Origin: Augochlora pura
Lineage: Eukaryota > Arthropoda > Insecta > Hymenoptera > Halictidae
Direction of reading: 5' to 3'
Assembly (NCBI RefSeq): GCF_028453695.1
Contig: NC_135779.1
Location: 1,674,001 to 1,738,000, forward strand
Length of the DNA stretch: 64,000 nucleotides
The notes under the pieces were generated by a model. The model did no database searches. It was not told the DNA's origin and saw only the letters and a program-made list of their open reading frames with translations. The position numbers and the translations under genes are program-made. Shown in pieces: positions 47,111 through 58,920 of the stretch (the stretch's first letter is position 1; every line of letters begins with the position of its first letter).

Positions 47111-47527
47111 CATCGATCGAGTCTATGGTTGAACTAAAATATAACTGCAACTAGCTTATGGATTTTTCTATTAAAGTCAGCTTTCCTTCGTACGTTTTCT
47201 AACATAATCTACATGATGGCACGATTAGGCAGAATATTGCAAAGCATCGAGGCAGATTGCAGGCGAACGAGATTTCGTCGACCACAAATTTGTTTCTAGC
47301 ACCGATTGTCGCAGGACCGGTGGTCGATTATTCGCCCGGAAAATGGACGGAATCGGTGCGGTCGATTCGCGAAATGGCTGATTAGCATTCGGCTGCGTAC
47401 TCGTATCGAATAAAGGTTCGAGATAATGGCTCGATTAGAAGAGAGGAGGACGCGCGCGCTCAAAGTTTCGAAGTAGACGCAACGCTGCGGATCGATCGAC
47501 CGGAAGCGGCCCCGTTAGAGCCGCCTG

Positions 47528-47620
47528 CGTTCGGTTCTGTTCGGTTTCATTCGGTGTCGGTTCCGTTCGGTCTTGTTCGATTCGATTCTGTTCGGTTTCG
47601 TTCGGTTCGGTTTCCTTCGG
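47528..47620. repeat. TTCGGTTC-type short-unit repeat
   Basis: Many imperfect copies of GTTCGGTTTC and GTTCGGTTCC over about 93 bases, with unit length near 5 or 10. On the minus strand it reads as a Glu/Asn/Thr/Arg-rich frame, which is a by-product. Confidence 0.9.
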
Positions 47621-48699
47621 AAGCCGAGTCATAATTTGTTGATGTTCGAGGGCCCCGGGGAGCCATGAGGCTTTTCCTTACGGCGACGGCTTTCCACCGG
47701 CTACCAGGGAAATCCCATGGATTTCCGCCGGGCCAGAGAGTTTTGTTTTTATGTCGGCGCGGTGCCTCGCGACGCCGCGCCGCGGCCACCGCCGCTTCTC
47801 GATCCCTTTTGTGCGCCAATAATGGACGACGCGACGTGCTCTCCCGGGCACTCATGAAACAGCAATATTTCCCGACAACCGAGCTGGGAAATTCTGCTCG
47901 CAGCTGATTCCTTCCTCCCAATCTGCTTTTACGAGTTCAGCTGCGAATAATATGCCCCATAAAATTCGGGCGACTCCGAATCGGGCGCGGGACGACGGGT
48001 TCCTCGAGCGGCGCCGAACTTCAAAGAGAAGTTCACTGGAGAGAATTTTCTTGCGATTTTACGCCCTGCTGAAATTCGTCGAGTGTCCGAAATCGGTGAT
48101 GTGGAGGGTACGAGTCCGGTCAAATCCTGTTACACTTCTTGATGTGCCAGGTTATGTTTTCAAGCAGACGAATATAGCAAATTCTTGAAATTTGCGAAAA
48201 AGCCCTAGGTAACAACAGTGCTACCTGCTCCATCAGATTTCCCTGAATCTTTCAAGATCGTGATGCGACGAGACGCGCCGAGTTATCGCGCCAGTTCCAC
48301 ACCGTACAGCGTATTAAAATTTGACCCGGGGATTTTCGCCCGGTCTTCGACGCGTCCGCAAAGTTTAAACATTCGCCCCGGAACGGTCGTAAAACCGGCA
48401 TAACTATCGCAGCTCCCCCGCGTCATTTCCGCTTCCCCGTGCAGCCTACACGGCTTGTAACATTAAGCGGCAACAAGTGCCGTCTCGTAAACTAATCGCG
48501 ACCTCGCGTTCGCAAAGACATTCGCCGTCGTTCCCCGAGCTGCGCGGAGATACCATCACGGGGATCACCTCTCGGGCTCTCTCTCACCTGCGCGCCGTCG
48601 CTGGAAAATAAGTTCAGCTTGGGAGCCGTGTCGGAAAAAGTGTCTCGCCGGTAATCGACCAACGAGGCGCGAGCTGGTCGCCCGAGGCTTCGCCGGCGA
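47621..48699. other. Gene-free stretch
   Basis: Mixed CpG-rich and neutral sequence without a recognised gene, repeat or motif cluster. Confidence 0.5.
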
Positions 48700-48820
48700 A
48701 TTTTCAATTGGTTAATTTCAATTTTCAATTGGTTAATTTTAATTTTCAGTCGGTTAATTTCAATTTTCAATTGGTTAATTTCAATTTTCAATTGGTTAAT
48801 TTCAATTTTCAATTGGTTAC
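48700..48820. repeat. 21-bp minisatellite, six copies
   Basis: Six units of ATTTTCAATTGGTTAATTTCA start at 48700 and then every 21 bases. Units 1, 4 and 5 are identical, unit 3 differs at two or three bases, and unit 6 is truncated. Because 21 is a multiple of three, both strands stay open (Asn-Phe-Gln-Leu-Val repeats on plus), which makes false short frames. Confidence 0.95.
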
Positions 48821-49093
48821 TCTTCTGACAATTAAATCGTTCATATTTTCATATCCAATGAAAAAAGGAAATAAATTCGCTCGCGGAAAGAAATGATATA
48901 AAACCTTAAGTCGCGTATCTAGAAGAGAAAGTTGGAATCGCCGAGCTGAGCCGAGCGGAGTCGACGACGGCGCGAACGATTGGCAAAGGCGGCCGGTGAC
49001 AAAATCGCCAGCTGGGAGGATCATAGCAGCGCGCCTCGTTCACCAATATTTTCGTCGTCGGTTCCCGCCGAGTTGGATCCAATTAACGCGATA

Positions 49094-49128
49094 GAAGAGA
49101 GAGAGAGAGAGCGAGAGAGAGAGAGTGG
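49094..49128. repeat. (GA)n microsatellite
   Basis: GA run with one GC interruption, about 140 bases upstream of the ETS/CRE cluster. GA tracts near insect promoters commonly bind GAGA-type factors. Confidence 0.93.
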
Positions 49129-49261
49129 AAGAGGACAGCCGCTTCGAGATGGCAACGACGACGGACGAGAGAGAACCGCGCGTGTGAACATCGCTTTAAA
49201 CTGCGCCCGGTACCGCACGGCCGTCGATCGCCGCGTCGCGCAGAGGCAGCGTTGATGGTTT

Positions 49262-49290
49262 TTGATTGGCCGGAAGTGACGTCACGGACA
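49262..49290. promoter_or_regulatory. Candidate core promoter: inverted CCAAT, ETS site and CRE
   Basis: Within 29 bases lie GATTGGC (inverted CCAAT box, 49264-49270), CCGGAAGTG (ETS consensus, 49270-49278) and TGACGTCA (full palindromic CRE, 49277-49284). The ETS and CRE sites overlap in CCGGAAGTGACGTCAC, an arrangement known at promoters of widely expressed genes. A GA tract lies upstream and CpG-rich DNA surrounds it. Direction of transcription is not determined. On the plus strand a possible leader runs to ATGAAAG followed by GTATTT at 49687, a weak donor. No gene product is recognised. Confidence 0.5.
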
Positions 49291-49760
49291 CGCATCGCGA
49301 CTCAGCGGACCGCATTAATTCGTCGGTGTATCTTCGCTCGAGCGTGTGCTGTTTGGCTAGCGCGGTGTTTACTTTCGCGACGACTCGGTTGCATTTTCGT
49401 TGCACCGTGTCCTCTCCCTCTCTTCAACCCTTTCGTTGTCTCGCTCTTTACCCCTTTCGTTCTCTCTTCCCCCTTTTGTCGTCTCCTCCTTCTTTCCGTA
49501 TCTATCCGTCTATCCGCTCGAAATTTCTCTCCGTCTATCCGCTCGAAATTTCTCTCCGTTCGCCGCGCGTTACCGCGTAGGCGAAGTCGTAACAGGGGAG
49601 ACTCTGTCCTCGCTTTTGTGTCCCGAGCAATTGCGTTTAATCTCGGCGAGCGATGCGCAACGCGCGGAGGAGCACCGCGATGAAAGGTATTTCGTAACGC
49701 GTGTCGCTCCGCCTGCCAGCGGCATTCAGCTCCGGATTTTATGAATTAAGGTTGTTCAAC
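49291..49760 (+). other. CpG-rich block beside the candidate promoter
   Basis: A pyrimidine-rich stretch (49410-49560) includes a 25-base duplicated phrase (TCTATCCGCTCGAAATTTCT twice, at 49500-49553). If transcription runs rightward this could be a 5' untranslated leader. The overlapping plus frames (143, 104 and 114 codons) in three phases argue against coding. Confidence 0.35.
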
Positions 49761-50281
49761 CTTGCCGCGCGCGCGCGCCCGACCCGACGCTCCTCTCCTC
49801 TCCGCTCCGCTCCGCGCGCGGCGACGCTGGTCCAGTTGGAAGCGACTGAATTACTCGCTTGATGGATGATGCACTTTGCGAGCTGACGCGACACGCGGGA
49901 ATTGGGGGACGCGGCCCCTCGAGAAAACTCGATCGGCCTCTCTCGGGTGGATCTTTCGAGTTTCCTCTGCGCCGTGAATCTCGCCTCTACGTCGACTCAT
50001 TTTAAGGAACGTTCGCGGACGGCTCCCTCCGTCGCGTCGTGTAATGGAGTTGGTTTACGTTTGCGTACACCCACCGAATTTCTTGCGTCTGACTTGTTCG
50101 AAGAAATTAAGGACCCGTATCCGAGTGACTATAATTTCTGACTAATTTTGAAAATTTATTTTTATCGCAATATATTCGAGCAAAATGAATTCGACTATGA
50201 TTTTTTCGAATGCGAAAGAGTTCTAATCTAGATAAATTGATAAATGTGATGATGAATGATAAATGTGAACTTTTTAGTTTT

Positions 50282-50352
50282 ATTTTAATTAATTAAATTA
50301 CTTTAATTGTGTGGAGATTTTAGTGGCTAATCGTCGGCGACGAACGTGTTAA
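50282..50352 (+). mobile_element. Right-end fragment of the CACGTTNANNGCCG family
   Basis: TTAATTAAATTACTTTAATT, GGAGATTTTAGTGGC and CGTCGGCGACGAACGTG, followed by TTAA at 50349-50352, match the ends at 41286 and 45052. The left end is missing. Confidence 0.75.
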
Positions 50353-51799
50353 TACATTTCACTTCTTCTCCGTATCATAAAATAGCAACCATATCTTCCG
50401 CGATACAAATCCACAGAAATGCATCCCGAAACCATGAAAACGATCGAACGAATAGCGCAAGAAAGCCGCACCGGTTTGCGCGCGTCGCATCGGCGAACGC
50501 CTGGCGAACGATGCGAGCGGCCGATTACACGTCGCACGCAAAGTCTGCAGTTTCATTTATCGAGTCCCGGGATCGTCCGCCAGCCGGCAATTAGCCCGCC
50601 GACTAAGGTAACAACGGGAAAGGTCGCGGCTGCGGCGGTGGTTCTCTCTCTCTCGCTTGACAAGACCGAGGCGGAATGTTCGCGACGCGTTTCTCGAAGC
50701 GTTTCGGCCTCTCCTGGACGTTCCCGATGACGTTTCCCGAGTCGTCGCTCGGGCCGAGAATAAGCAGGGGGGCTCGTAATTAAATTCGCCGAGCGAGAGA
50801 CCCGGGCCCGCTTGTAAATCTCCGCGCGGCCAGGGCAACATCTGGCGACACGGTGTGCGGTTACGGTTTTACGAGCTCGTATATACGTCTTAAAGCCCTG
50901 TAATCCGGCTCTTTGTTGTTCTCGACATCCTCGTTCAGAACGCCAGTAAAACCGAGCCACTCTCCGACCGAAAGGAAGAAAGAAAGAAAGAAAGAAATCT
51001 TGGAGAACGACGAGAGAGATAAAGAGAGAGAGAGAGAGAGAGGGTCGCAGGACTTGTTGACTGTCTCGCGGCTCGCGACTCTCTCGCCGACAATAAGATA
51101 ATCGAACGTTCCTGTCCGCGCCGCGGTGGCTGTAAAAGCTCGCCTCTCCTCCCGGGACGATAAAACCAGAGCATAGAGATGCTCCTGGCGACCAAAGTGC
51201 ACCGTGGGGAAGCGTGCGGAGGCTTCTTGTCTCCGTCGATCGAACATTGTTTCCGATTCGAACGAATCGGCGGACCGCGAAGCAGACCGGTCTCTCGCGG
51301 AGCGGCGGGAGGCCTCGCGATCGTAAAACCATAACGCGGATTTCAGCATTTTTATCGTCGCGCCCGGCCTTTTATCGGATGCTCGGTTTCCCGAGACGGT
51401 CTTTACGAGGTGCGAAATAATGCGGTTCGATCGGGGCTAAGTAACGCGTGGCAGACCGGCGTTGCTCCCGAACGCGGGGGCGAGATGCAGCTGATGGGAC
51501 GACGCGGGCATAAAATCAGCGAGAGCTCGGCGCACAGCCGACTCGCTTCCTGTCGTAATTTATAAACTGTGTCGCGTCGTGCTGCGACGCCCTGCCCCGG
51601 CAAGGCCAGCGTCGCCCTAACTAACCGCTCAAAACCAGGTTGCCACGGGCGAAGCTGTCCTTTTTACCAGTAATAGTTACTTGCTAATTCTCTGCTTTAT
51701 TATTATACATTGTTACACTTCTTGAAATGGTAATTGATTAGTTGATACATAAATTTTCTTTGCTCTGTAAAATGGTGAGAATATAGCGTCATTACTGTA
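50353..51799. other. Gene-free CpG-rich region
   Basis: Contains a (GAAA)n run (about 50975-50998) and a GA run (about 51017-51042). The longest frame in the window (259 codons, minus strand, 50553-51332) lies here. It is Arg/Ser-rich, partly encoded by the GA tract, and is overlapped by other long frames on both strands, so I do not call it a gene. Confidence 0.55.
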
Positions 51800-51957
51800 T
51801 CAACCCTTTGCACTACGAATAAATTTCACAGCTATATATATTAAGTATGTGTTCATTATTAATAAATTCCTACGCCAAGCAATCTACAGAGATCAAATTT
51901 AAAATTTAAGAGACCAAATCCCTATAACGAATCTGATATTATAATCCAAAGAGTTAA
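51800..51957. mobile_element. Decayed TTAA-type MITE
   Basis: The left edge is TCAA then CCCTTTGCACTACGAA; the right edge is ATAATCCAAAGAG then TTAA. The termini are still recognisable as inverses (CCCTTTG / CAAAGAG). 158 bp, AT-rich interior, non-coding. Confidence 0.6.
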
Positions 51958-52183
51958 ATAAAGTTAATTTTCTATTTTATGATAAAATCAAAAAGGACAC
52001 TTTCGATTACTATTTCGCGACAGCACTCTTCCGCTCTTTTAAACACAGGAAGAAAGGAGCCATGAATTCGACGTCTTATTGGATTTCCGACAAGATCTAA
52101 CAGCGTCGTTGCAACCAGTTATCGAGACGTCATTGTGCCACCCGGACAGCGATACCTGCTCGTAGGTGGTTCATTCCAATCGA

Positions 52184-52186
<3 letters not shown>

Positions 52187-52224
<38 letters not shown>
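52187..52224. repeat. (CT)n microsatellite
   Basis: Pure CT run of about 38 bases. Confidence 0.95.
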
Positions 52225-52226
<2 letters not shown>

Positions 52227-53268
52227 GATACCTGTTACCACCGCTAGATTCGATCGAAAGGACTGCGCGCGAGGCTTTCCGCGGTCGCGTCTCGCGTCGG
52301 GGTTCCCCTTTTGCGGGTTATGCCACCGGCTGATTTCGAGCACGGGAGGTAAATGGAGTAGGCGCAGTCGGCAGCAGCCTCGTAAATCTGTCGTCCTTTT
52401 AGCGAAGGAGGCCGGCTAATGATGAGGCCAAATGCGAGCCCGTAAATTGCCCAGGCAATCGGGTAATGCGATGCTAATTAAATTCCACGGAACGTAAACG
52501 GTTCCGCCGTTTCCTCTCCCGATTCTCCCCGACTGCCTCGTCTCGGACTCCGTCGCCTTTCGTCCAGTATCGTACTGTTTTATTTGATAGACTTGGATGA
52601 GTAACCGTAGGCAGTTTTGATATAGTTTATTATAATCTAAAGTGCAAATATTGTATCGCTATGCATCCCGCTCTGTGCATGCGCTCGACTACCGACAGAC
52701 TCGCCTTTGTTACAGTCACGGGCATCACTGTGATCTGGTTCATACATTAGAGAAACATTGTAGGTATAATATATGACAAAAATATTGACGACGAAATATT
52801 CGTCATTTACGACACGTACCGTTCCTCGTTTCGTACCGTTTCTCCTTTCGTTCGGTTCCGTTCGAGCGGTCGTTACGCCGGCGAAGTTCGCGCGATCGCG
52901 ATCGGCCCGGAATCGCCGCGAGGAAACTCGCGGAAGTTGGGACCTTTCGGTGCTCGGCGAACCGTGGCACGCTCTTCCGCGACTCGCTCTTCCGCGAACG
53001 GTTTCGGATTTAAAGGATCGGCAAATTTCCGAGCACCGACACGACCGCATTTTTCTTTCATCTTTGGATATCGGACTTTTTCTTCGCCGCGGTTCTCGCT
53101 CGATTTAACGGCGCCGCGGGCAAACTCGATTACTCGATTAGCACGTTCGAGTCGAATCGGTGGCAATTAATTTTACTTTGCGGCATTCGGCGGCAGTAAT
53201 GCAATTTTAATGAACGATTTTGGTTTTGGTAATCGTATCTTTGCTGTCGCGTTTGCAGATAATGCACC
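52225..53268. other. Gene-free stretch
   Basis: Mixed CpG-rich and neutral sequence with overlapping short frames on both strands and no recognised gene. Confidence 0.5.
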
Positions 53269-53293
53269 GTGTGTGTGTGTGTGTGTGTGTGTG
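53269..53293. repeat. (GT)n microsatellite
   Basis: Twelve GT steps in a row. Confidence 0.95.
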
Positions 53294-53820
53294 ATAGAAT
53301 CGTCGTGAATTTAATGTTTCTGAAATTCAACGGCGAACTTGCCACTCGGTTTCTATGCAGAATCTCGCGTAGAAACTCCGCGAACCGTGCAGAATTTACA
53401 GGCACGATTTCCGGCCTTCTTCGAAACTCGATTCGATAGTGTTCCAGCCGTTAACCTTTCGGTTGGACGATCCGACCCCATGGAAAATACCCACGGAACC
53501 CTCTCGTCGATGCACCGCGGCTTGCATAAACGAACATTTGCTGCTGCTACCCTATTCTAGTCTACCCTGTTCCCTAGACCTTAACCACGCCGTGCGTTTT
53601 ATTGAACAGCGTCGTAGTTGAATGGGACCCGCATAATTTAATTCTATATTTAGCCAGCAGAGGCTTTTTACTTATTTTATTGCTACATAAAAGTCAAAGA
53701 TTTTCAAGCTTCAAACAAGAATTAATGAACCCTATTTTTCTCAAACTAATCTTGCTTAGTAATATATAATTACTGTTCAACAATAATTGTCTTCGACCAG
53801 TACAGCTTCTATATACAAAT

Positions 53821-53850
53821 TTAACCCTTTCGCGGAGAGAAACCTTCTCT
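53821..53850. mobile_element. Possible isolated TTAA-type MITE end
   Basis: TTAACCCTTTCGCGGAGAG resembles the inverse of the right end at 26204 (CCCTTTGCGGAGG). No partner end is visible. Confidence 0.4.
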
Positions 53851-53932
53851 AAATCTAGAACAACAAATAATTGTAGAAATAATTAATAATATAATAGTAG
53901 ATAAAAAGATTGCGGTTCATACGGGAATAATT

Positions 53933-54016
53933 GATAATATTCGACACGAGAATAATACTAGATAATACTCGACACGAGAATAATACTAGACAATACTCGA
54001 CACGAGAATAAATTAT
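53933..54016. repeat. 28-bp minisatellite, three copies
   Basis: Units at 53933, 53961 and 53989 of form GATAATACTCGACACGAGAATAATACTA. Each contains the inverted pair CTCG...CGAG, so each unit can form a short hairpin. Confidence 0.93.
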
Positions 54017-54129
54017 CAACGACGCGGAACGCCGGAATGAAAAGAACTCGCGCGCAACAATGTGCAACGAATCGCGATCGTGATCGTGATCGTGAATCCG
54101 TCAGCGTGGTGACACAAGGTCCGTCGATT

Positions 54130-54190
54130 GTGCCAGCAGAAGCAGAAGCAGCAGCAGCAGCTGCTGCTGCAGTTAGCAGCATCAGCATCC
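54130..54190. repeat. CAG/CTG-rich tract with a 20-bp perfect palindrome
   Basis: CAG-rich triplets switch to CTG at 54160/54161, which makes GCAGCAGCAGCTGCTGCTGC (54151-54170) a perfect palindrome. The plus frame reads as poly-Gln then Leu, or as poly-Ala in another phase (252-base frame at 54037-54288). Low-complexity triplet tracts occur in regulatory-protein exons, but no splice sites or domain support a gene here. Confidence 0.8.
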
Positions 54191-54457
54191 CCGAGTGCAC
54201 ACCGGGCCTCTCCCCGAAAAACCCCAATGGCGCAGCGCAAAAATCGGGGCACGCAAGCGCCAAGGCCAGCCAAAATCTTTGCCGGTGACGCAACTGTGTG
54301 TTCGAGCTGCGCGCCTCTGCGCAGGGGGAGAAGCGGCCACGCCAGCGGAGAGGGGGGAGAGACCCGGACCGATTTGGAGGTTAGGGTCGCGATACCGCCG
54401 ATGGATTAGGCGCGGCGGACGAGCCTGCGGATGGCGACCATTCGAGGCGGTCCTGGC

Positions 54458-54770
54458 GAAGAGAGAGAGAGAGAGGGGGGGGATCAAGAGATAGAGAGAG
54501 AGAGAAAGAGAGAGCAAGAGACACAGAGAGAGGAAAAGACAGATAGGGAGCTAGATACAGAGAGAGAGAGAGAGAGAGAGAGCAGGAGACAGCGAGGTTG
54601 CAAGAGATAGATAGAGAGAGAGCAAGAGACAGATAGAGAGCAAGATACAGAAAGAGAGCTAGGTATGGGGAGAGAGAAAGGGAGAGAGCACGAAACAGCG
54701 ACAGTAAAAGAGAGACAGGACCAGAGAAAGATAGAGGAGAGAAGAGCAGAGCGCGTCTGTATGTGTAAAA
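54458..54770. repeat. Long imperfect GA tract
   Basis: About 300 bases of (GA)n with recurring CAAGAGACAGAGAG and GATAGAGAG words. The interspersed variants suggest higher-order duplication of GAGACAGATAGAGAGCAAGA-like units. All long minus-strand Leu/Ser-rich frames here are products of this tract. Confidence 0.9.
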
Positions 54771-54990
54771 GAGTTGGGGGGGAGTAGAGGCCTTTGTAGC
54801 AACGATGGCACCGTGCCAGATTGTTCCCGGCGATCCCCTCGCGACGGCTCTCCCTACTAGCAGACCTGCGAAAACCAGCCCCGAAAGCCACGTTCCATTT
54901 ATTGTCCGCGTAGAAAACGTACGACGCCGACGCGGGGACACGCGCGCCGAAATAATCGAAGGACGAGCCGCGCTCGCGGAAAGGTCATGG

Positions 54991-54993
<3 letters not shown>

Positions 54994-55032
<39 letters not shown>
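54994..55032. repeat. (CT)n microsatellite
   Basis: Pure CT run of about 39 bases. Confidence 0.95.
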
Positions 55033-55036
<4 letters not shown>

Positions 55037-56800
55037 CTCCTTCTCTTCTCTTCTCTGCAGCTGCAGAGCCTGTAACCCTCGACCGGCGACACCCGCTCCG
55101 TCATTTCTTCGCCACTTCTCTTTCCGAATGGCCTCATCGAGAACCGTATCTTCGAACGGTGGCTTCTTTCTACCGGGTCCACCGGATGGGACACTGAAAC
55201 GCGTGCTCAACTTTGGTTAGGTTTGGTTAGCTTGGTTAGGGACGCTTTTCTATTTATTTGTTCGCTGCTCGAAGATCTTGGATCTTTTCTGAGATGGATT
55301 TTTTTTAGAAAATTAATCCATTGCATTGGGAATCTAATATGGATTTTTTGATTTAGTTTAGTTTTGTTTTACGTCATTTATGGCAGTGCTGTATTGTTAG
55401 TTCAGTGCTATAGAATTACAGTATTACAGTACTCGGTGTTACATTCTCAACAATTTTAAAAAATAAGTACCAAACCTGATAATGAATAAAAATGAATATT
55501 TTCTAACCCCAAACCCTAAATTAACTAAATCATTAAAATCGTTAAAATAAAATATTATATAAAAGTTTAATAACATCAAAAAGTCACTAATTAACGAAAG
55601 GTAACCAATGTTAATTTCTGATGACCATCGAGATGAATTCAGTAGTCGCTTCCGTCATCGTCGGACGAGCAACCGTGACCTTTCCCGGCGGTTTCCGTCG
55701 CTCGACATTTAAAGCGACGCGACCGCGACGCGACGCGCTTATCGATATCGTATCTCGCCGCGGAAAATATTCTCTCCGTTCTCGGACGATAACAACGTTT
55801 ACAAAGTAATATCAAGGTTCGTCGGAGGCGCGCGCGGTCCTTTCTTCCGCGGAGAACTGCGGAGTCGCGCGTTTCATCAATCACAGTTTTCACTTAATAC
55901 TTAGAAAGTATATCTTCAAATGAAAAAAAAAAATTAGCTACGTGCGAATTTTCGACGCCTCGTAGAGATTGTCACGGACAGAGTGCTCGTAGCAGAAAAG
56001 GGTTAAACCGGTTCCCAATCCTCGCGCGGGGGCTCGCGAATCCGAGGGCAAAAAGACCGAGAATCAAAGAAATTTGCTACGTAGAACCGTGTCGGCCGCG
56101 TTCGCCGCACGAAATTTAATATCCGACTTAAGGAAGACGCTGTAAGAGAGATGACCTACTCTTAAAGACGCTCGTCTCCTCGAATTTACCACGCGCGAAG
56201 ATTCGCAAAATTTGATGGAATACAATTTTAATGGAAAGCAGACTCGAATTGAACGAAATGTTTCACCTGGCTCTGCGATTGCGTCGCGATTATAGGATAC
56301 TGATTTTGCGATAGTTGGTCCAAGATTTAGGGTAGAACGGTTTAAGACGAAAAGTCAAGTAAAGTCAACTTAAAAGTCAAGAACTTATTTAATATAATAT
56401 GGAACGAATTAATATGGATTTAATTAATGCGGAACAATGAATTGATATTGAACAACGAATTACTGTGGAACGATTAATTAATGCAATGACTTAAAACAAT
56501 AATTAATTTGTCGATTTGCCGGGGGTTAACGAGATCGGGGCGAGGCGGCGCGTCGCATCCCTGCGACTCTGGCTGCTCGGAGCTTGGCCGCGTCGCGTCG
56601 CGCCGCGTCGGGAAAGCACAAAGACTGACAAAAAGCGTTTACGGAATAAGCTCCGGTCTTTGGACGTTGAACCTTTTGTGCGGTGTCCGTACGCGAACGT
56701 AACGTTTCCGAACAAAACCGACGCGGCCGTGCTCCATTGTTTTGCCCCGGTGAATGGAGATGGGATATCTGCGCGAAGAAACGATGCTGCTGCGACGACG

Positions 56801-56804
<4 letters not shown>
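55033..56804. other. Gene-free region
   Basis: A TTGGTTAG(G/C) word is repeated three times at about 55212-55240. An AT-rich island spans 55270-55620. GAAAAGGG followed by TTAA at 56003 is a possible lone MITE right edge (its inverse begins CCCTTTTCTGCTACGAG). AT-rich again from 56330 to 56510, with three loose copies of GGAACGAATTAATATGG-like sequence at 56400-56480. No exon is supported. Confidence 0.5.
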
Positions 56805-56831
<27 letters not shown>

Positions 56832-56832
56832 C
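56805..56832. repeat. (CT)n microsatellite
   Basis: CT run of about 27 bases. Confidence 0.93.
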
Positions 56833-57670
56833 CCTCTCGCCGATGTCCTCTACTCGCGTGCCGATACTGCCACAATTAGATAAGATTTGTGTTTCGAACT
56901 GCGAAAACTGTCGCACTCGCGACGATATAGAGATATAATAGGAGAAATTGGAGAGCGCAGTTTTCCGGGCAAAATTGAAAACGCTGCGAGGTGGAGAAAA
57001 TATTTGTATAAATAACGGTATAAATAACAGAATTTTATATCTTTTAATATTAAATCTGGAAGCAACAAGTTTAATTTTAAAAAATAGTTTTATTGAGCAA
57101 AATTTTTTATTTAACGCTTAGGATAGTCTTTTATATAAAAGAAAATTGACCAGAGCGAATTTTCGACACGTACAGCGTACTTATGTCATGGCGGATAAAT
57201 TACTCATACCCTTTCGATACAAGAGTTGATAATCCTTTTTTAATAATTTATCCTAAACATTCTTACTTCATATAAAAATCTGCAGAAAATGTATATCCAA
57301 GATCTTTCTCTACTCCCGAGAGATTTCATTCGATATTTACCGGCGAATAAAAATTCAGCCAGCTGCGCAAATATTTGCTCGTCCATCGCAGAAAAATGGA
57401 TTTACTCGACACACCGTGTATCGCGATCGCCGAAGATTCGGGGTTAAAAGCAGTTATTTTTACGAACACGCAGAGACCGTTCTAGAGGTTCTCTCCATCG
57501 GTAGTTGCCGAAGTTAAGCGAAACGCGATACCGCAACCGCGAATTTACCCTTCGCCCGAAAACTTTCCGCTCTCTCGCCGGGAGAATAACCAATCAACGT
57601 TGTTTTCCTTGGACGATGAGCGTTTAAGAGCGTTTCCCGGGATCGAGTTTTCTTTTCCCCCACGGCATAA

Positions 57671-57703
<33 letters not shown>
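57671..57703. repeat. (GA)n microsatellite
   Basis: GA run of about 33 bases with one T interruption. Confidence 0.93.
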
Positions 57704-58861
57704 ATAAGGGCGCGTCGGCGAAATTAGATCAGGATCGTCACCGGCAGCGAAATTCTTCCCGCGGCGATCTCATTCGCGGCGAAAATTGCGGCCGGCCCCG
57801 ATATATGGATATTCCGGGCGGGTATAACGATCGAGCAGAATGGAAGCCGGCCGCGATCCTCTTTCGCCGCGGAAGCTCCTTTATATCGCTGATTTTTCAA
57901 TTTCACGAAAGCGATAATTCCGTTCCTCCGCGCGATTTTTCATTCCGTCCTCTCTGCGACGCGCGTCTCTCGCTTCCTCACCAAAACTCCTGGTCGCTGC
58001 TGCTTTGGTTTCTCGAAGTTGCCGAGATCGAAACTTTGAGAAACCGAGAGACAGAGATATATATAGAAATAGATAGAGAGAGAGAGAGACTCCAGCGTCC
58101 AGAGTTACCGTTCCACGTAGCGAAACTGTCGATGATCTCGACCAATGTAGAATCTAGGTAACCGTGAATCCTCTCTCGCGGTTCCGATCCGCCACCCTCC
58201 GCCTCGCTTATCACCGCCGGTTATTCCACCGCGGTGGATCTCTGGTTGCCAAACTAGCTTCTGCGAACTATTTCGGGGATAACTGGAGAACGTTCCTTGT
58301 CTCTGATCAATTTCGAATTCCTGTCCTCTGCGGCGACGTTCGGTGTCTTCTCGATAGATAACCAGTGTGACCGAGACTGACTAGGTCTTTCAACTGTAAT
58401 ATAACCGGTTTACCGAATCGCGGGAAAATTTTTCCAAGTTCGACGTTTTCAGAGGTTCGCCAACTTTCCACTCGATCCGCGGTTTCCCCAGGCTTCGTGG
58501 CCCGTCGTAAATTAAATACTTAGTCGCCAATGGTTCGTGGTGGCTCGTCGCCGATGAGAAGAGAGAGAGAGAGAGAGAGAGGCAATTCCGAGGCCGAGCA
58601 AATCTTTCTTTAATGGATGCGAGGCTCTTCGCCACGCCCCGACGAAAAGAGAGCCCCCCCTGGGTGGAAGCCACGAACCCTCCAGCTCTAGAACCCTCGT
58701 TAGCTAAGCCTGTTGTCATGGCAGGAGGGTCGTACGTACGGGCTGCGCGCAGGATGTCATGGGGGTTGCATTGTCCCTGCCGGCCGAGCGTTTTTATTTT
58801 CCGCTCGAACAGGAAGCGCTCGTTCGCGCCTCGGGCGAGCTTCTGCGCGAGACGACGAGCC

Positions 58862-58863
<2 letters not shown>
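57704..58863. other. Gene-free region
   Basis: CpG-rich DNA with a GA run at about 58558-58581 and another at 58074-58089. Overlapping frames on both strands have no recognised domain. Confidence 0.5.

Positions 58864-58920
<57 letters not shown>

Noticed and set aside
50553..51332. 259-codon minus-strand open frame, the longest in the window
   Set aside because: Arg/Ser-rich, partly encoded by GA repeats, and overlapped by other long frames on both strands. No domain, promoter or splice sites.
54381..54941. 186- and 135-codon minus-strand frames rich in Leu/Ser that look like membrane segments
   Set aside because: The hydrophobic appearance is only the translation of a 300-base GA tract.
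57440..57460. GGGGTTAA, a possible MITE right edge
   Set aside because: No inverted partner and no family sequence next to it; short matches of this kind are expected by chance.
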